Below, piece after piece: positions 51,536 to 62,353 of a DNA stretch of 64,000 nt (position 1 is the first letter of the stretch; each line of letters starts with the position of its first letter). Where the stretch lies: positions 666,781 to 730,780 of the forward strand of contig CH002368.1 in assembly GCA_000149265.1 (NCBI GenBank), read 5' to 3'. The notes under the pieces are model-generated. The model was given only the letters and a program-made list of their open reading frames with translations, was not told where the DNA came from and searched no databases. Origin of the DNA: Ciona savignyi (lineage: Eukaryota > Chordata > Ascidiacea > Phlebobranchia > Cionidae). Position numbers and translations under genes: made by a program.

Positions 51536-51854
51536 CTGTTTCTAAATGAACGATTGAAGTTGAATTTGCTATGGGACATGAGGTGAATTGAACTGCTCAA
51601 TGTCTAACTTTGAGTACAACTTAGTGGGGAGTATTTCATGGCTTCATTACCAAGAAAAATCGCTCGGACTTAACCGAGACCACAAAATCACTGTAAAGTG
51701 GCACTAATACCTTAAAGGTTTAACGGTCAGGTCATTTTGTATTTACTGGCGTATTTTAACTACTGTAGTTTTGCCATTTTACCGTGCCTTCTTCACCTAA
51801 ATAATTATACCATTAAGTGTATGTTCTAATCACAACAACACTCTTTGGCCAGTC

Positions 51855-51955
51855 TACGGCCGCGGACCCGAATGGTTAAGGCGACCGATACATAAACTAC
51901 TCTGGATACAACTTATAGTGATGAGCCCATCATGGGTTCGAAACTCGGATTGATT
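51855..51955 (+). repeat. tRNA-derived SINE, family A
   Basis: CGGACCCGAATGGTTAAGGCG is a nearly perfect tRNA A-box, followed by ACCGATACATA, GATGAGCCCATCATGGG and B-box GGGTTCGAAAC. It lies 400 bp from another copy in the same orientation. Confidence 0.75.
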
Positions 51956-54900
51956 ACCATCAACAAGAAAAATGCACTTTGCCTAGCATTGTTTTTGCAC
52001 GTTAATGTCAAATGTTGTAGGATAGGCGTTCATATTTGATGTCTTGTTCAAAACTAAGCCTGAGCAAGTTAAACAAGTGACAGTAACAGACGGTCCAACG
52101 CAAGGACGAACGAATCAACTCGATTTTGATACAAAGTACTATTTTCTTCAGTAATAGCTAAATTAGAAAACCACGTTATTTTTCATATTAAATACAACTT
52201 GTTTTTTTCCTGTACTAAATTTTATAAAATAATACTGAATTACTAATAAACATAAAAAAACCTAAAATGCATTTATAGTTTCTTTCTGCGGTTTTATTAT
52301 CATTCGTCGTTACAATGATCTAGTTTTACTGACCTGTCGGATAAACAAAATTCAAATTATAATGTGTTATGTTTTTGTTCTAGAATAAGTTAAGCATTTT
52401 ACAAGTGAAATTGTCGATATTGTTATTTTTTGAATAATATTAGCACCGATAAGGCAGTCGCAGTTTTGTCTCTCTCTTGCCATCTAGCGCCAATTTAAAC
52501 CCAATAACCGTATCTGGAGCTTATAAATTGTCGAACACGCAAGACAAGTTGTAATGACACGCGGCTCCACTTAAGACTATTTATGGAGCTTACCCCCATC
52601 AATAATTAATGGAAATAGCGCGACCATGCGGCTGTGTTTATATCGCGCTGAACACGGCGCTTGACACATGAAGACACCGGACTGCGTCGTCGTGTGCTTT
52701 TCTCGTGTTCCACCTAATGAAATATTTAATCGAATTTCTCCGCCTCCAATCGCGCCAAACGCGTCGATCCAGCGACCGTGTAATGACATCATTGAATTTC
52801 AGAGGTTATTAAAATAATGGACTGCGAAGCAATAAACTAATTCGCGAATCGGGCTTCGCTTGAAAACGAAATGAATCAATTACATGAACTATTCCTGTAT
52901 TTAATTTCCGAAATGCCGAATCGTAATTTTTAAACAAGCAAGGATCATGTTTCAATAAAAAGAGTTATTTTTCCCCGCATTTTTGTGAAACCCGATAAAT
53001 ACAGTTTCAAACACCTTGACTCTGTTTGTCTGATTTAGCATGCCGTAGAATCAAATTGCCGTGAAAATCTTAGCCCCAAACATAACCCAAAACCAACCCC
53101 AACTTTAACCCCAGTACCCAATTAAGGCCACTGGGGTTTGGTAGACAATTTAAGGGTTAGTCTGTTGTACAACTATAATTGGAGCTGCCGAAATAAACAG
53201 CGCTTATCAAAGTGCGTCCCTTTTTTATCTACGGCTGAATAAGATAAATTCATATGGAATATCGACGAACAATTGATGCATACTTTTTTATCAGGGCAAT
53301 TTGGTGGATGAAATCTAAACTTTAACAAGTCATCAATAAAGAAATGTATTTCCATTCGGCTGATAACACGAAGTGTCCTAAAGTCACGAGTTCAAATGCG
53401 TGGCATTATAACGAGTCTCGTATATAGTGTGACAATGTTCTTTCGATATTTGCTGTAAGTTTTATTTGATTGACAGATCTTCAGGTAATAGTTTGGGAGG
53501 CAGAGCAAATGTTTGCTGACAACTTGATACGCGACTCCATCGAGATAACGCTTGTCGTATTGTGACGGACAATAGCTCGCGCGCTAAGTTTTGTTATTCA
53601 ACAATCCAACTAAAAAAGCAGCATGAGGCAAATCAAACAAATTGACCAGTTGTAGGCGAAAGTCCAATTTCCCAATTAGCAAAAGCGAAAAGCATGTCAC
53701 AAACTACGATATCCAACGGAACAAATGAGTCGTCGGACTAATGCACAATCGTAAATAATCAAATCCATATTTTACATTATATCGGAAACACTTAACCTTT
53801 GAACCGGTAAATAAACACTCAGCGATAGTTTGTGCTTGGATAAGCCTTAAGGAAGTAAATATACCGTCCTAGTGTTTAGAATGTCAGTACCAACATAAAC
53901 CAAAGTCATAGCGACTTTTATACTTTGTTAAAATATATCTTGGAAGGTTTAAAGCCTCTGTGTACATGCGTTTCCTCAAATATGTGATATTTTATCAGTG
54001 TTAAGGATTTGTGTTAAGCTCCTCACATTGTAAACAACCCAAACACCTGCTCCATATAAAGTAAAAGATTTTATTCTATTTGAATAAGGTCACGTTTAAT
54101 CCAAGCATTGTTGCGAATGTCTTCTAAAACTTAAACCTGGATCAAATAATAGCCCAGTCGAATTTTAAACAAACATACGAATTCTAATCAGGCAAAACAT
54201 GCTTGATCACGTTCTGTAAATGGCGAAGTTTAAATTACACAAGGGCAGGAGATTAGGCGGCTCGTAACTCAGCATTAATCACCTCAAGGTTATCTAAAAT
54301 ATTGTATTACAGTAACAAACTTCAGTTTGTTTCAACTTGTTCAAGAATTGTTTAAACATGTACGTTGGCCTACCAAACGTTGCGTGATAATTTTATTTGT
54401 CTTGTTCTGACATTTGAAATCTTTATCAAGTAATCAGGGACGCTGATTGACTTTCAAACATTGTGCCGGTTTCAAGAGTACTTACCACGGGGTGTTTCTT
54501 GTTTGTGTTTGTCGCGATTGATGCCCTCCTGCCTGCAACTAGTAACGAGCGTCCAAACTGTTTGTTTCCACGGTACTCGCGCACACAGAAATATCGAAAC
54601 GCGCTGTGGCGCTTCGACAAATGTCAGATAAGAACCAAACACTCGAAAATTATATTAACCGTTAGATAACATGCTTTATCTAATGAACTCGTTTCCGGCA
54701 TCACTTAGTATAGGCCCCTTCCGGAATCGCTGAGTAGTTGTTTTACCCTCTCGAATATGCACTTTAACCTGCCTTAATTGCAGTCTGGACAGCGACCCGC
54801 TTTATTTTACGTCACCACAGACTTTTTTTTTCACTTTCGAAGGTTAATGTATATCTGCGTAACGTGCTAACAAAGTACCACACCATATGGGTATCTGAAG

Positions 54901-55446
54901 AGATTATTTAAAACTAATTCAACTTACTTTGATACTTGTCCGTGTAAGGGCTTCAAATTACTTCTTATTGTGCTAAAATTGCGGTTCTAGCTAAACTTCA
55001 CATATATTTATACAGCCGCTGACTCCCCTAATCTTGTTTGTTATTTCGTTACATATATGCACAGTGTCAAAACACGCATTTGGCTTTTAACCGCGATTTT
55101 ATCGCGAAAACAAACGGAGCCTATGCTCCCGAAAGATTGCTTTGCTTGCTTTTCGCCACAACCTGATTATTCGAAAGTATTTCTTCGGTGTTTTTTCATT
55201 TCCCCATTTTGAGTGATGTCCGGTAAGCCGAGCGATAATCTTGCATATCTTTCCCATACATTATGCATTGTGTATACGGGCTAAGTAGAGAATTACACCG
55301 TTGAACATGTGCTACGATAAGCTTGGTACAAGAACAAACCCAATGCACAAAGGAAATTGTTTATCGTCTCTTTATAAAGGTATTCTTAGCCCGACTAAAA
55401 AAAAACTACCTAAACTGGAGATTTACAGTATTATGGTACCAACTAT
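51956..55446. other. Interval without a supported gene
   Basis: AT-rich sequence with a C-rich patch (53073-53130, repeated CCCCAA-like words ending near a CCACTGGGG inverted repeat). On the minus strand a strong CCCCGTG|GTAAGTA donor at 54486 follows an open stretch (54486-54620). That could be an isolated exon, but no partner was found. Confidence 0.4.
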
Positions 55447-55900
55447 CAGGCCCGGTGCTAGGAACCGCGGGGCCCAATTAAAAATGTGATGGCGGGGCCC
55501 CTACTCTTCATAGCAAAATTTATGGGTGTTTATATATCATAAAATACATACCAGTACATACAAACTTCAAAAATAGACATTTAATACTTGCTATAAAACA
55601 AATTAAAGGTAATGTGGATGCTTGTTTACGATATATTGTTTTACTTCCAAACATATATATTGTTTAGCAACCATATTCATTATGACGTAACAGGCAGCCA
55701 CAGAAATATAAATTTGACTTAGTTACGATGCATAGCCTAATAAATTGATATTATGAGAAAGAATATTATTTCACTTTTTTTTACGTTTTAGTAGTATTTT
55801 AAACCTCGTAATACAGAAAGACCACCGCTAGCGCGGGGCCCCTTCTAGGTGCGGGGCCCAATTTGATCTAATCGGTCAAATCGGCCTAAAACCGGCCCTG
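55447..55900. mobile_element. Non-autonomous hAT-like DNA transposon with 8-bp target duplication
   Basis: The left end reads CAGGCCCGGTGCTAGG and the right end, reverse complemented, CAGGGCCGGTTTTAGG. Both sides are flanked by the exact 8-bp repeat CCAACTAT (55439-55446 and 55901-55908). An 8-bp duplication with CAGGGCCGG-type ends is characteristic of hAT elements. Subterminal GCGGGGCCC words occur at both ends. At 454 bp with no transposase frame it is a MITE dependent on an autonomous element elsewhere. Confidence 0.85.
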
Positions 55901-56284
55901 CCAACTATTACAGTGCTTAATTAATTTCTGAGTTTAATCCATGTTCAATTAAAAGGATAATATCGAAATTTTAAATTTGTACTTTTTGTATTCAGAGTAA
56001 GACGTTTTGGAATGCGGCCAACAAGTCTGTCAAAATGTCAACACTAAAATCATCAGCACATTAAAATCACCAAAGACTTAATGTTGTTATGTTGTAATAC
56101 AATTGTACTTATTTCCATAAAGTATGTATTGGACAAATTTCATATCGTAGTTAAAAATATATATGGCTAAGTTCTTACAGTGCTGTATGATTAACCCCAA
56201 CCCTGGTGTCAAAGTTGTACAGACACTTGCGGTGCCATATTCACCAAATTGTTTTAATTTTTTTAATTTGAGCCCCTAAAGTAT

Positions 56285-56432
56285 GGTCCTGTGGCCAAAC
56301 GTTTAACGCGACCGATACATATACCTACTCCTTTACAAAATCGGTCCGAGTACATACCAACTACGTAAAATCAAACTTACGAACGAGCCCACCATGGGTT
56401 CGAAACTTGGCTCAGTAACAAAAAAATTCAAA
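56285..56432 (+). repeat. tRNA-derived SINE, family A, near full length
   Basis: CCTGTGGCCAAACGTTTAACG, GACCGATACATATACC, a 40-bp insert relative to other copies, ACGAACGAGCCCACCATGGG, then GGGTTCGAAACTTGGCTCAG and an A-rich tail (AACAAAAAAATTC). Confidence 0.75.
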
Positions 56433-56594
56433 CTCCTAAATACATTCAATCATTCAAAGCGGTGTTTATTAATGTTTTTCTGTTTTTTTCGGGCTAGCCT
56501 TCTATCCGTGATTAGCTTGTACCTAGGTATATCATAAATTGTGCTGTACCACATACAACGAAACATAGGGTATATGCTTCTCATGCTTAATTCG

Positions 56595-56780
56595 CTGAAG
56601 CACGTGTAATCGTCAGATTACCACTAGACCACTGTTGGAATACTAAAGCGATTTAAGTGTTTTTAATATTTGATGTGCCCTTAAATTTATTATAATGTAT
56701 TTGGAACATCTGGATTCAGGTAACAACAGTTAAGTGCCCTGCCTACGGACTGAACAACCGGCAGGGGTGTAAGCTTAAAA
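56595..56780 (-). repeat. tRNA-like SINE fragments
   Basis: On the minus strand, CAGTGGTCTAGTGGTAATCT (56618-56637) is a very good tRNA A-box without a nearby B-box. At 56725-56750 the minus strand reads GTCCGTAGGCAGGGCACTTAA, matching the GTCC-TTGGGCAAGGCACTT motif of the SINE at the right end. Confidence 0.45.
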
Positions 56781-57035
56781 GTTGTCGGGTAATCACAACC
56801 GAAATTAACTTTCAACGACTCGTCCTTACAAACACTTAATTTATAGGTGTTTCAATAAAGAGAAACGATATGTTTTTTTTATAAATTAAAATAAGTGTTC
56901 GGTTGATTTATTTTTATTCCAATTTCATACTGCAAAATCTAAATGAAAACCTACAAGGTCATTAAAAAGTTTACTTGACAACTGTATTTAGAGAGTAAGC
57001 GACAATACAACACGGTGTTGTACAAGGCTGTCCAA

Positions 57036-57152
57036 TTTTTTTTTTACCGAGCCAAGTTTCGAACCCATTATGGCCTCGTCACTCGGACCGTTTTTTTCTA
57101 TAAGAGTCGGTATATGTATCGGTCGCGTTAACCATTTGGCCACACGAACGTA
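57036..57152 (-). repeat. tRNA-derived SINE, family A
   Basis: The minus strand reads GTGTGGCCAAATGGTTAACGC, GACCGATACATATACCGACTC, GTCCGAGTGACGAGGCC, GGGTTCGAAACTTGGCTCGG, then TAAAAAAAAA. The full A-box, B-box and A-tail are present. Confidence 0.8.
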
Positions 57153-57339
57153 CAAGGCTGTCCAAGTGAAATGACACAGAGCTCGCGACTCTCCCATGCT
57201 CTCTAGCGGTGTACATTTATTGATCGTTCTTATTTGTTTTAAAACACACAATGAAGTTGGCCAAAACAATAATGTTGGTTACCATCTACTGGGTTCTTAT
57301 TCAGGTGCACATTTGATATGTGGAGTTAGTTAACGGTTT

Positions 57340-57530
57340 CTTATTCAAAAAGAGAAGATAGTTTACAGAAGGAACGTGTAAATCATACACAACACACTGC
57401 AATAGCTCCGGTAACCCGACGGTGGGCGCGAGGTGATCTGACATTGTTTGTGTGTTAACCCCCTTAGTTTTACCATTCACAGAGATATCATATCCTAGTT
57501 ATTTTTTACTTATATACAAATTAATTTCAA
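57340..57530 (+). repeat. SINE family B, 3' part
   Basis: GAAGGAACGTGTAAATCATAC, GCTCCGGTAACCCGACGGTG, GAGGTGATCTGAC and TTAACCCCCTTAGTTTTACC match the copies at 58560-58740 and, reversed, 63699-63850. It lacks the tRNA-like head. Confidence 0.65.
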
Positions 57531-57559
57531 GATAGTTACTGAATACAAAACAAGCAATC

Positions 57560-57740
57560 GGTAACCAACTTAACGCTGGTTCAAGTTGTAGCATCAGTAG
57601 CCTACAACTTTCACTAGCGTTCAGCGCTCGTCCGAAATGTGGCGGCCTTGAAACAAGTTACCAACTAGTTGGATGTGTCCTGGGCGAGGCACTTGCGGAC
57701 GTTGGGCAGAACCAAGTGGAGGAAATTGAACCAAAAACAC
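57560..57740 (+). repeat. SINE family B, head/central part (diverged)
   Basis: Contains GTGTCCTGGGCGAGGCACTTG at 57677-57697, a close match to the GTCCTTGGGCAAGGCACTT motif shared with the copies at 58.5 kb and 63.9 kb, followed by GCAGAACCAAGTGGA. Confidence 0.55.
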
Positions 57741-57763
57741 ATTAGAATAGACTTCGATATAGA

Positions 57764-57866
57764 GTTTTTTTACTGAATTAAGTTTCGAACCGATGATGAG
57801 CTCGTCACTTAAACCGTTTGTTTGTATAGAAATGGTATTTGTATCTCATTAACCACTCGACCAGCC
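57764..57866 (-). repeat. tRNA-derived SINE, family A (diverged)
   Basis: The minus strand reads GGTCGAGTGGTTAATGAG, then GTGACGAGCTCATCATC, GGTTCGAAACTTAATTCAG and TAAAAAAA. All family A blocks are in the right order. Confidence 0.65.
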
Positions 57867-57888
57867 AACCACAACCGACAAAGAGCTT

Positions 57889-57995
57889 TTTTACCGAGCT
57901 GAGTTTCAATCCTATAAGTATAATGAGATCATAAAGTCCGTTTTTTATATCGATTTCATAGGTATCGGCCGCGTTAACTATTCGGTTACACGTAA
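57889..57995 (-). repeat. tRNA-derived SINE, family A (diverged)
   Basis: The minus strand reads CGTGTAACCGAATAGTTAACG, GGCCGATACC, and a decayed B-box GGATTGAAACTCAGCTCGG followed by TAAAAAAG. It lies close to the previous copy in the same orientation. Confidence 0.6.
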
Positions 57996-58214
57996 TCGGT
58001 TTATTGTGGTGTGGTAAGTGATAACCCCCTTGCGTTCCACCAACAGGGATAAACACGAATATCCAATTATATTTATCTGTAAATGCGCACTATAACATAA
58101 CACACAATGTTAACACATCGAAAGTGAAAAAATGACTCAACATGTGGTTTCCTTGTGCAAATGAAACAAGTAACATTCCCAGCACAGTAGGACAATGGTC
58201 GAGGGAATTGCTTA

Positions 58215-58300
58215 ACCAACACAAAATTTGTCCAGTTAGCTCTATTGGTATGAGCATCGGCGTCTACAGGCATTCGAAAGTTTGTGTATTGGGTAAGGTA
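58215..58300 (+). repeat. tRNA-like fragment (A-box of TAGCTC type)
   Basis: GTTAGCTCTATTGGTATGAGC is a classic tRNA A-box region, and CATTCGAAAGT 33 bp on is a weak B-box. The spacing and lack of stems suggest a SINE head or tRNA pseudogene. Confidence 0.4.
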
Positions 58301-58439
58301 CTTAACGGATATCGTCTGGTATCGAAGAATAAATGGGTCAAACTAAAAGTGTCATTGTTAACTTATATAACACACTGCAATAAAAATTCTGGAATAGTGG
58401 GTTGTAAAAAAAACTTAAAGAACGTCTCAATCATACACA

Positions 58440-58760
58440 ACACACTGCAATAGCTCATATAACTCAACGATAAAAGCAAGCTCATCTGCGTTCGATCATA
58501 ACTGGTCGCTAGCTAGTCTGTTGTGTCCTTTGTCAAGACACACAACGGACATTGCCTGAACCCAGCGGATTAAAGGGTTTTACTAAATTGAAGCAACGTG
58601 TGAATCATACACTACAATAGCCCCGGTAACCCGACGGTGGGTGAGAGGTGATCTGACGATAACCCCTGTGTTAACCTTAACTCCCTTGGTTTTCCCATTC
58701 ACGGGGCTAAACATGGATATCCTATCCTACGATTGCCGTATGGTAACCATCATTGTCTTT
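58440..58760 (+). repeat. SINE family B, nearly complete copy
   Basis: It contains CTGGTCGCTAGCTAGTCTG, GTGTCCTTTGTCAAGACAC, CATTGCCTGAACCCAG, GGTTTTACTAAATTGAAG and CCCGGTAACCCGACGGTGG, then TTTTCCCATTCACGGGG and ATGGATATCCTATCC. The same blocks appear in the same order, on the other strand, at 63699-64000. Confidence 0.75.
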
Positions 58761-58841
58761 TCCAATTCACGGGATAAAACGACGTATAAAAAAGCTTATA
58801 TATATATTGTATCATTTTTAGTGTACGCTTTTATGGAATAA

Positions 58842-58905
58842 CGACAAACGGTCGCGTCTAACGACAAACCTGGCGCGTCAAGCGACAAATCTGGCTGTTC
58901 GGCGG
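58842..58905. repeat. Short tandem repeat, about 20 bp x 3
   Basis: Three imperfect units of ACGACAAACCTGGCGCGTCA (first GGTCGCGTCT, third GCGACAAATCTGGCTGTTC variants) stand in otherwise AT-rich DNA just after SINE family B. Confidence 0.6.
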
Positions 58906-59854
58906 CGAAAATTCGAAATGAAAAATACAGAATGACAAAATTGTTTATTAAAATTGCTCATGAGGTGCAGCTGAGTGCAAGAGAATATAAAACGAGTACA
59001 GATTGTGTATGGGATGAGGCAATATGTTAGATATTACGTTTGAAACACTTAGGAATTTAGTACGACAAGATAACAAAGCAACGCTGTAACATACGAAAAG
59101 TGAATGAAAGTTATGATTGATTTTATTATAGAATGATGCATTTTAATTTTAAAACGTTTAAAAATTTATTTAATTTTTTTATATTTTTTTAAAAAAGTGC
59201 TGTGTATATATTTTATATTAAAAAATACCAGTGAGTAAAAATATTGCATTTAATTGCCTTTAGCTGCCACGTATTTAATATTCAATCCTATTATAACATT
59301 CTTACTTAAATACGATTCTCAAAATGTTGTAAACTTTCTATCAGACATGCAGTAATTGATAGATGATTTAAGCTACTGGAAATGGATCCTGGATATTATA
59401 ATTCAACAAAATCACAAATGAAAGATCAGTGCAATATGCTTTAATTAGGCTGCACAATGATAAAAATTTAATTATTTTAAATAAATTATGATTAAACAAT
59501 GTAAAAACTAAAAAGAAGAAAATACAGACTTTTTTTTAATTTAGGTCAAATTTAACATAAAAATCCAGATTTAAAAACGAACTTTAAAAAAATTGAAAGA
59601 AACATTTTTGGATAATTTGACACTTAGAAAAAGTTAAAACCATAAAATTTAATGAATAAATAACAAATATTAAACAATATTCGCACAGTATGTTTCCGAA
59701 TGGAGGTAAACAGTTTGATCGATAGTACGACATAGGTTTGTAAATCGAACTGTGCAACTCACGATTGTACACTTGTATTCTGTAGTACTGATGCCTTAAC
59801 ACTGCAACAGGGTCCATTATTCTGCTAAGAGGATACCATAATGTGTCTAAGCAG
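58906..59854. other. AT-rich 3' flank of the sulfotransferase gene
   Basis: Strongly AT-rich sequence with no supported gene. The sulfotransferase 3' UTR presumably lies at its right end, with several possible minus-strand poly(A) signals that I cannot choose between. Confidence 0.5.
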
Positions 59855-60473
59855 TTAAGTCAAATACTGTTTTCGTAGCAAATAGTGAAACCACTTAATT
59901 TCAGATCTCGTAATGTCTTGACAAATTTTTAAATCTTCGGATTCAGGCTTCAAGTTGTATCCTTTCATTTTCACCCCCCTGGGGTTGTAAATCTTATTCG
60001 CTGGGTCTCGAATTAGGGAATTCCCCACCGCGCTGCCATCAATACATTGGTCTTCCACGCGGCGATTGGCTTCCCTCAACTTCGCAACGTTTTCGTTCAT
60101 TTTTTTGAAACCATAATTTTCAACGCGCTTCCAAAAAGATGCATTGAAATAGTGGTACATCAAGGCGTCGGACCGATTCCAGTTTTCGATCTTTTTCCGT
60201 CGCTCTTCCAAGATAGCATCTCTGGGAGTGGATCTTGCATTGTTTATGAGGAACACGACATCCTGGATATCCCAGCATAGTAAGTCCATCAACAGCACCA
60301 TGGAAATATCAAAATACTCAGCCAGCATCACAAAATCAAAGGTTTGGTCCATGTTGGTGATGGACGTGTTGATATAGCCGTCGCTTGTATTCAAATTATC
60401 GTAACCAAGGTCGTAAAACATGGCATTTTTCGCAAACCACCAAAATGTTCCGTCCCGAGACCCCTTGAAAAAT
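59855..60473 (-). CDS. Sulfotransferase exon 3: C-terminal half
   Basis: Acceptor GGTTTCAG, stop TAA at 59855. It reads FFKGSRDGTFWWFAKNAMF, DLGYDN, MLAEYFDISMVLLMDLLCW, SDALMYHYFNASFWKRVE and SEIKWFHYLLRKQYLT. The AEYFDISMVLL and YHYFNASFW blocks are typical of the GAL3ST family. Confidence 0.92.
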
Positions 60474-62353
60474 CTGAAACCAAAGTTTTTATGACAGACT
60501 TTGAGGTTTAGATATGAAGACAAAATGCAGTGTTAATCACTCCCTTCTTCTAAACTTGCATGTTGTGTTTCGACAAATTTTAATGAAGTCATTCCAAAAA
60601 TACATAGTACAAATATTACATTCGTTAACACTAAAGATAGTTGTCTTCCAATTTATATATATATATATATTTATATATATGTACATTGTGTTTTTATATA
60701 TCCAAATTGAAAATTTTGAGTTTTATAAAAATAGTAAATTTATTGAATAATAATTTATATTATTCTCCTATACGAATGTTTTATTTAACAATACAAAATG
60801 ACCTTTAATCAAATTATGCTCAAAAACCATTGTGAATTGTACTTACCTATTTGGCTGGCTTAGAAATTCATCAATAGCCCAAGATTTGAGGGGAGTCCTT
60901 GCGAATGCTTTGCAGTTGTAGTGAAAATAATCAAACATTGATTCAAATAAGGAACCTGGCTCTCTTATAATTGTCACATAAAATGTGTCATCCGGAAGGA
61001 TAGCCTTTACTTCCTTGGCATGAAACCGCATATGGTGACATAGCATGTTAATAGGCTTCTCTGACTTTCGGACAAATGTTCGGTTAAAAAATTCACCGCT
61101 GGGGTAGTTAAATCTTGGATCAGCAGTAGCTGGTAATCCGACGACCAGTTCGTGTGTGTTTGCATAGCGCAGCAACACGTTTTGTACAGTGGTTCCAGCA
61201 GTTTTGTGGGTTTTCATGAAAAATATGTTGGTCTTGGGTTGACAATGTTTCACGCTGGTCCCAACATTCGTGTATCTTAAAAAAGTTCTTTCATTGATTA
61301 CATGACGTTTATTCATTTAATAGATGTTCTTTCACTCAAGCCAATTAGTGTATTTACAGTACCGGTAGTTTGGGCCTTTAAACGAAAGGTGGCAGATTCG
61401 AAAACGAATGTACAAATTTGACATTACTGAAATGACTCCAATAATTCGACAGTAGGCATGATTCCCATGAGATACTGTCATATTGGCTTTGTTTTTCTTC
61501 CCAACAGCCTGCATTTTTACACCCGTTAATAACCATGAGTACCATATGTTTGATTTTTAACTTTTTAGGCACCATTCTATGGTGGTTTATTAAAATCAAA
61601 TTTAAACATTAATGAATATATAACGCCCCAGCATTCAAGTCCCTGCGCTTTAATGTTGGTATGTTGCACTGATCATAGACTGGACAGGGCAACACTAAAA
61701 GAACGGAAAGATGCAATAAGTTTTTTTAGCGAAACTGCTCACTAAAATCATGGCTAAGCTAATTCAAACCCTGCCCTAAACACCAACCCCAGGCCCCTAC
61801 TGGAAAGTTCGTATGATGCGCCGGATATATCTGGCGTGGCGCACAGGCTACTTTTTTCGGTAATTGGCGCAGAAAACTCCAAAAATCATGCTGGCGTGGC
61901 GTGATTACACTTTCTTTCATTTATGTCAGTATCTTTTTGACACTTTAAGCTTAGTAAATTTCGAAGTTTTAATTAAAAAGTTATGCAACTTTGTTTGTGG
62001 TGGCGCAAATTAGTATTACTGGCGTGGCGCAAAATTTAGGTTAAAAAATGTTGGCGCAAAAATCCGGCGCACAGAAAACGAACTTTCCAATAGGGCCCCA
62101 GGCCCAAAACTAACCCTAACTCCAACTCCATGTTTAAAACTAATTCTAATGCCCTCTTTTCCTCTACTTAGTTTTCCCCGACTGGACATAATACAAATTG
62201 AAGTTACCTTTGTTCCGCGAGCAAATTCTTAGTATCGGTAGTCAATGTGAACCTCCAGTAATACCCGAAGTAAATTCCAACGAAAAATATCGAAAATATA
62301 AAAATCCGTTGTCGAAAGATTCTCACATTCGCCATGTTATTGTTTTTAAACAT
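59855..62353 (-). CDS. Galactose 3-O-sulfotransferase-family enzyme, three exons
   Basis: Three exons (62208-62353, 60847-61275, 59855-60473) join in phase to a 397-residue protein, a little shorter than the usual 420-480. Residues 1-16 are cytosolic and basic, and about 17-35 (IFIFSIFFVGIYFGYYW) form a signal anchor, giving type II Golgi topology. KTHKTAGTT at 70-78 is the 5'-phosphosulfate (PAPS) binding loop, and IIREPGSLFESMFDYFH at about 151-167 is the 3'-phosphate-binding segment. Both are typical of the GAL3ST family, which moves sulfate from PAPS to the 3-hydroxyl of galactose on glycolipids or glycans. Several N-glycosylation sites (NRT, NTS, NAS) fit a lumenal domain. The substrate (cerebroside or glycoprotein glycan) cannot be told from this. 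An alternative start is the ATG six codons downstream (62335). Confidence 0.9.
60651..60682. repeat. (TA)n microsatellite
   Basis: Run of alternating TA with one interruption, inside sulfotransferase intron 2 (60474-60846). Confidence 0.8.
60847..61275 (-). CDS. Sulfotransferase exon 2: PAPS-binding core
   Basis: Acceptor CTTTTTTAAG, donor ATAG|GTAAGT. It encodes YTNVGTSVKHCQPK, the PAPS loop KTHKTAGTT, CHHMRFHAKEV and IIREPGSLFESMF, ending FLSQPN. Open frame continues upstream of the acceptor to an ATG at 61316, but the phase match with exon 1 supports splicing at 61275. Confidence 0.92.
61687..62179. mobile_element. Outer MITE, same family as 36827-37048
   Basis: Starts GGGCAACACTAAAAG and ends CTTAGTTTTCCCC, flanked by the exact 9-bp repeat GACTGGACA (61678-61686 and 62180-62188). 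The interior AACCCTAACTCCAACTCC, then ATGTTTAAAACTAATTC matches the element at 36.8 kb. It is interrupted by a second element at 61797-62095. Confidence 0.75.
61797..62095. mobile_element. Inner MITE inserted in the outer MITE
   Basis: The ends are inverted repeats: CTACTGGAAAGTTCGT on the left and, reverse complemented, CCCTATTGGAAAGTTCGT on the right, extending to a shared GCGCCGG about 30 bp in. The flanks CCCCAGGCCC (61787-61796 and 62096-62105) are identical, so the insertion duplicated up to 10 bp. The exact length is blurred by the run of Cs. The interior carries several copies of TGGCGTGGCG(CA). Confidence 0.82.
62208..62353 (-). CDS. Sulfotransferase exon 1: membrane anchor
   Basis: ATG at 62353 (or 62335), then RIFRQRIFIFSIFFVGIYFG and YYWRF, ending LLAEQ plus AG before GTAACT. 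The last two bases combine with the first base of the next exon to make Arg. Confidence 0.82.

Larger units (their letters stand above)
61276..62207 (-). other. Sulfotransferase intron 1, mostly transposon
   Basis: 932-bp intron, AAG|GTAACT to TTTTTTAAG. The nested MITEs at 61687-62179 fill more than half of it; one ends only 28 bp from the donor. Confidence 0.75.

Noticed and set aside
61332-61599. Short minus-strand frames between sulfotransferase exons 1 and 2
   Set aside because: They lie inside intron 1, lack sulfotransferase motifs, and exons 1 and 2 already join in phase without them.
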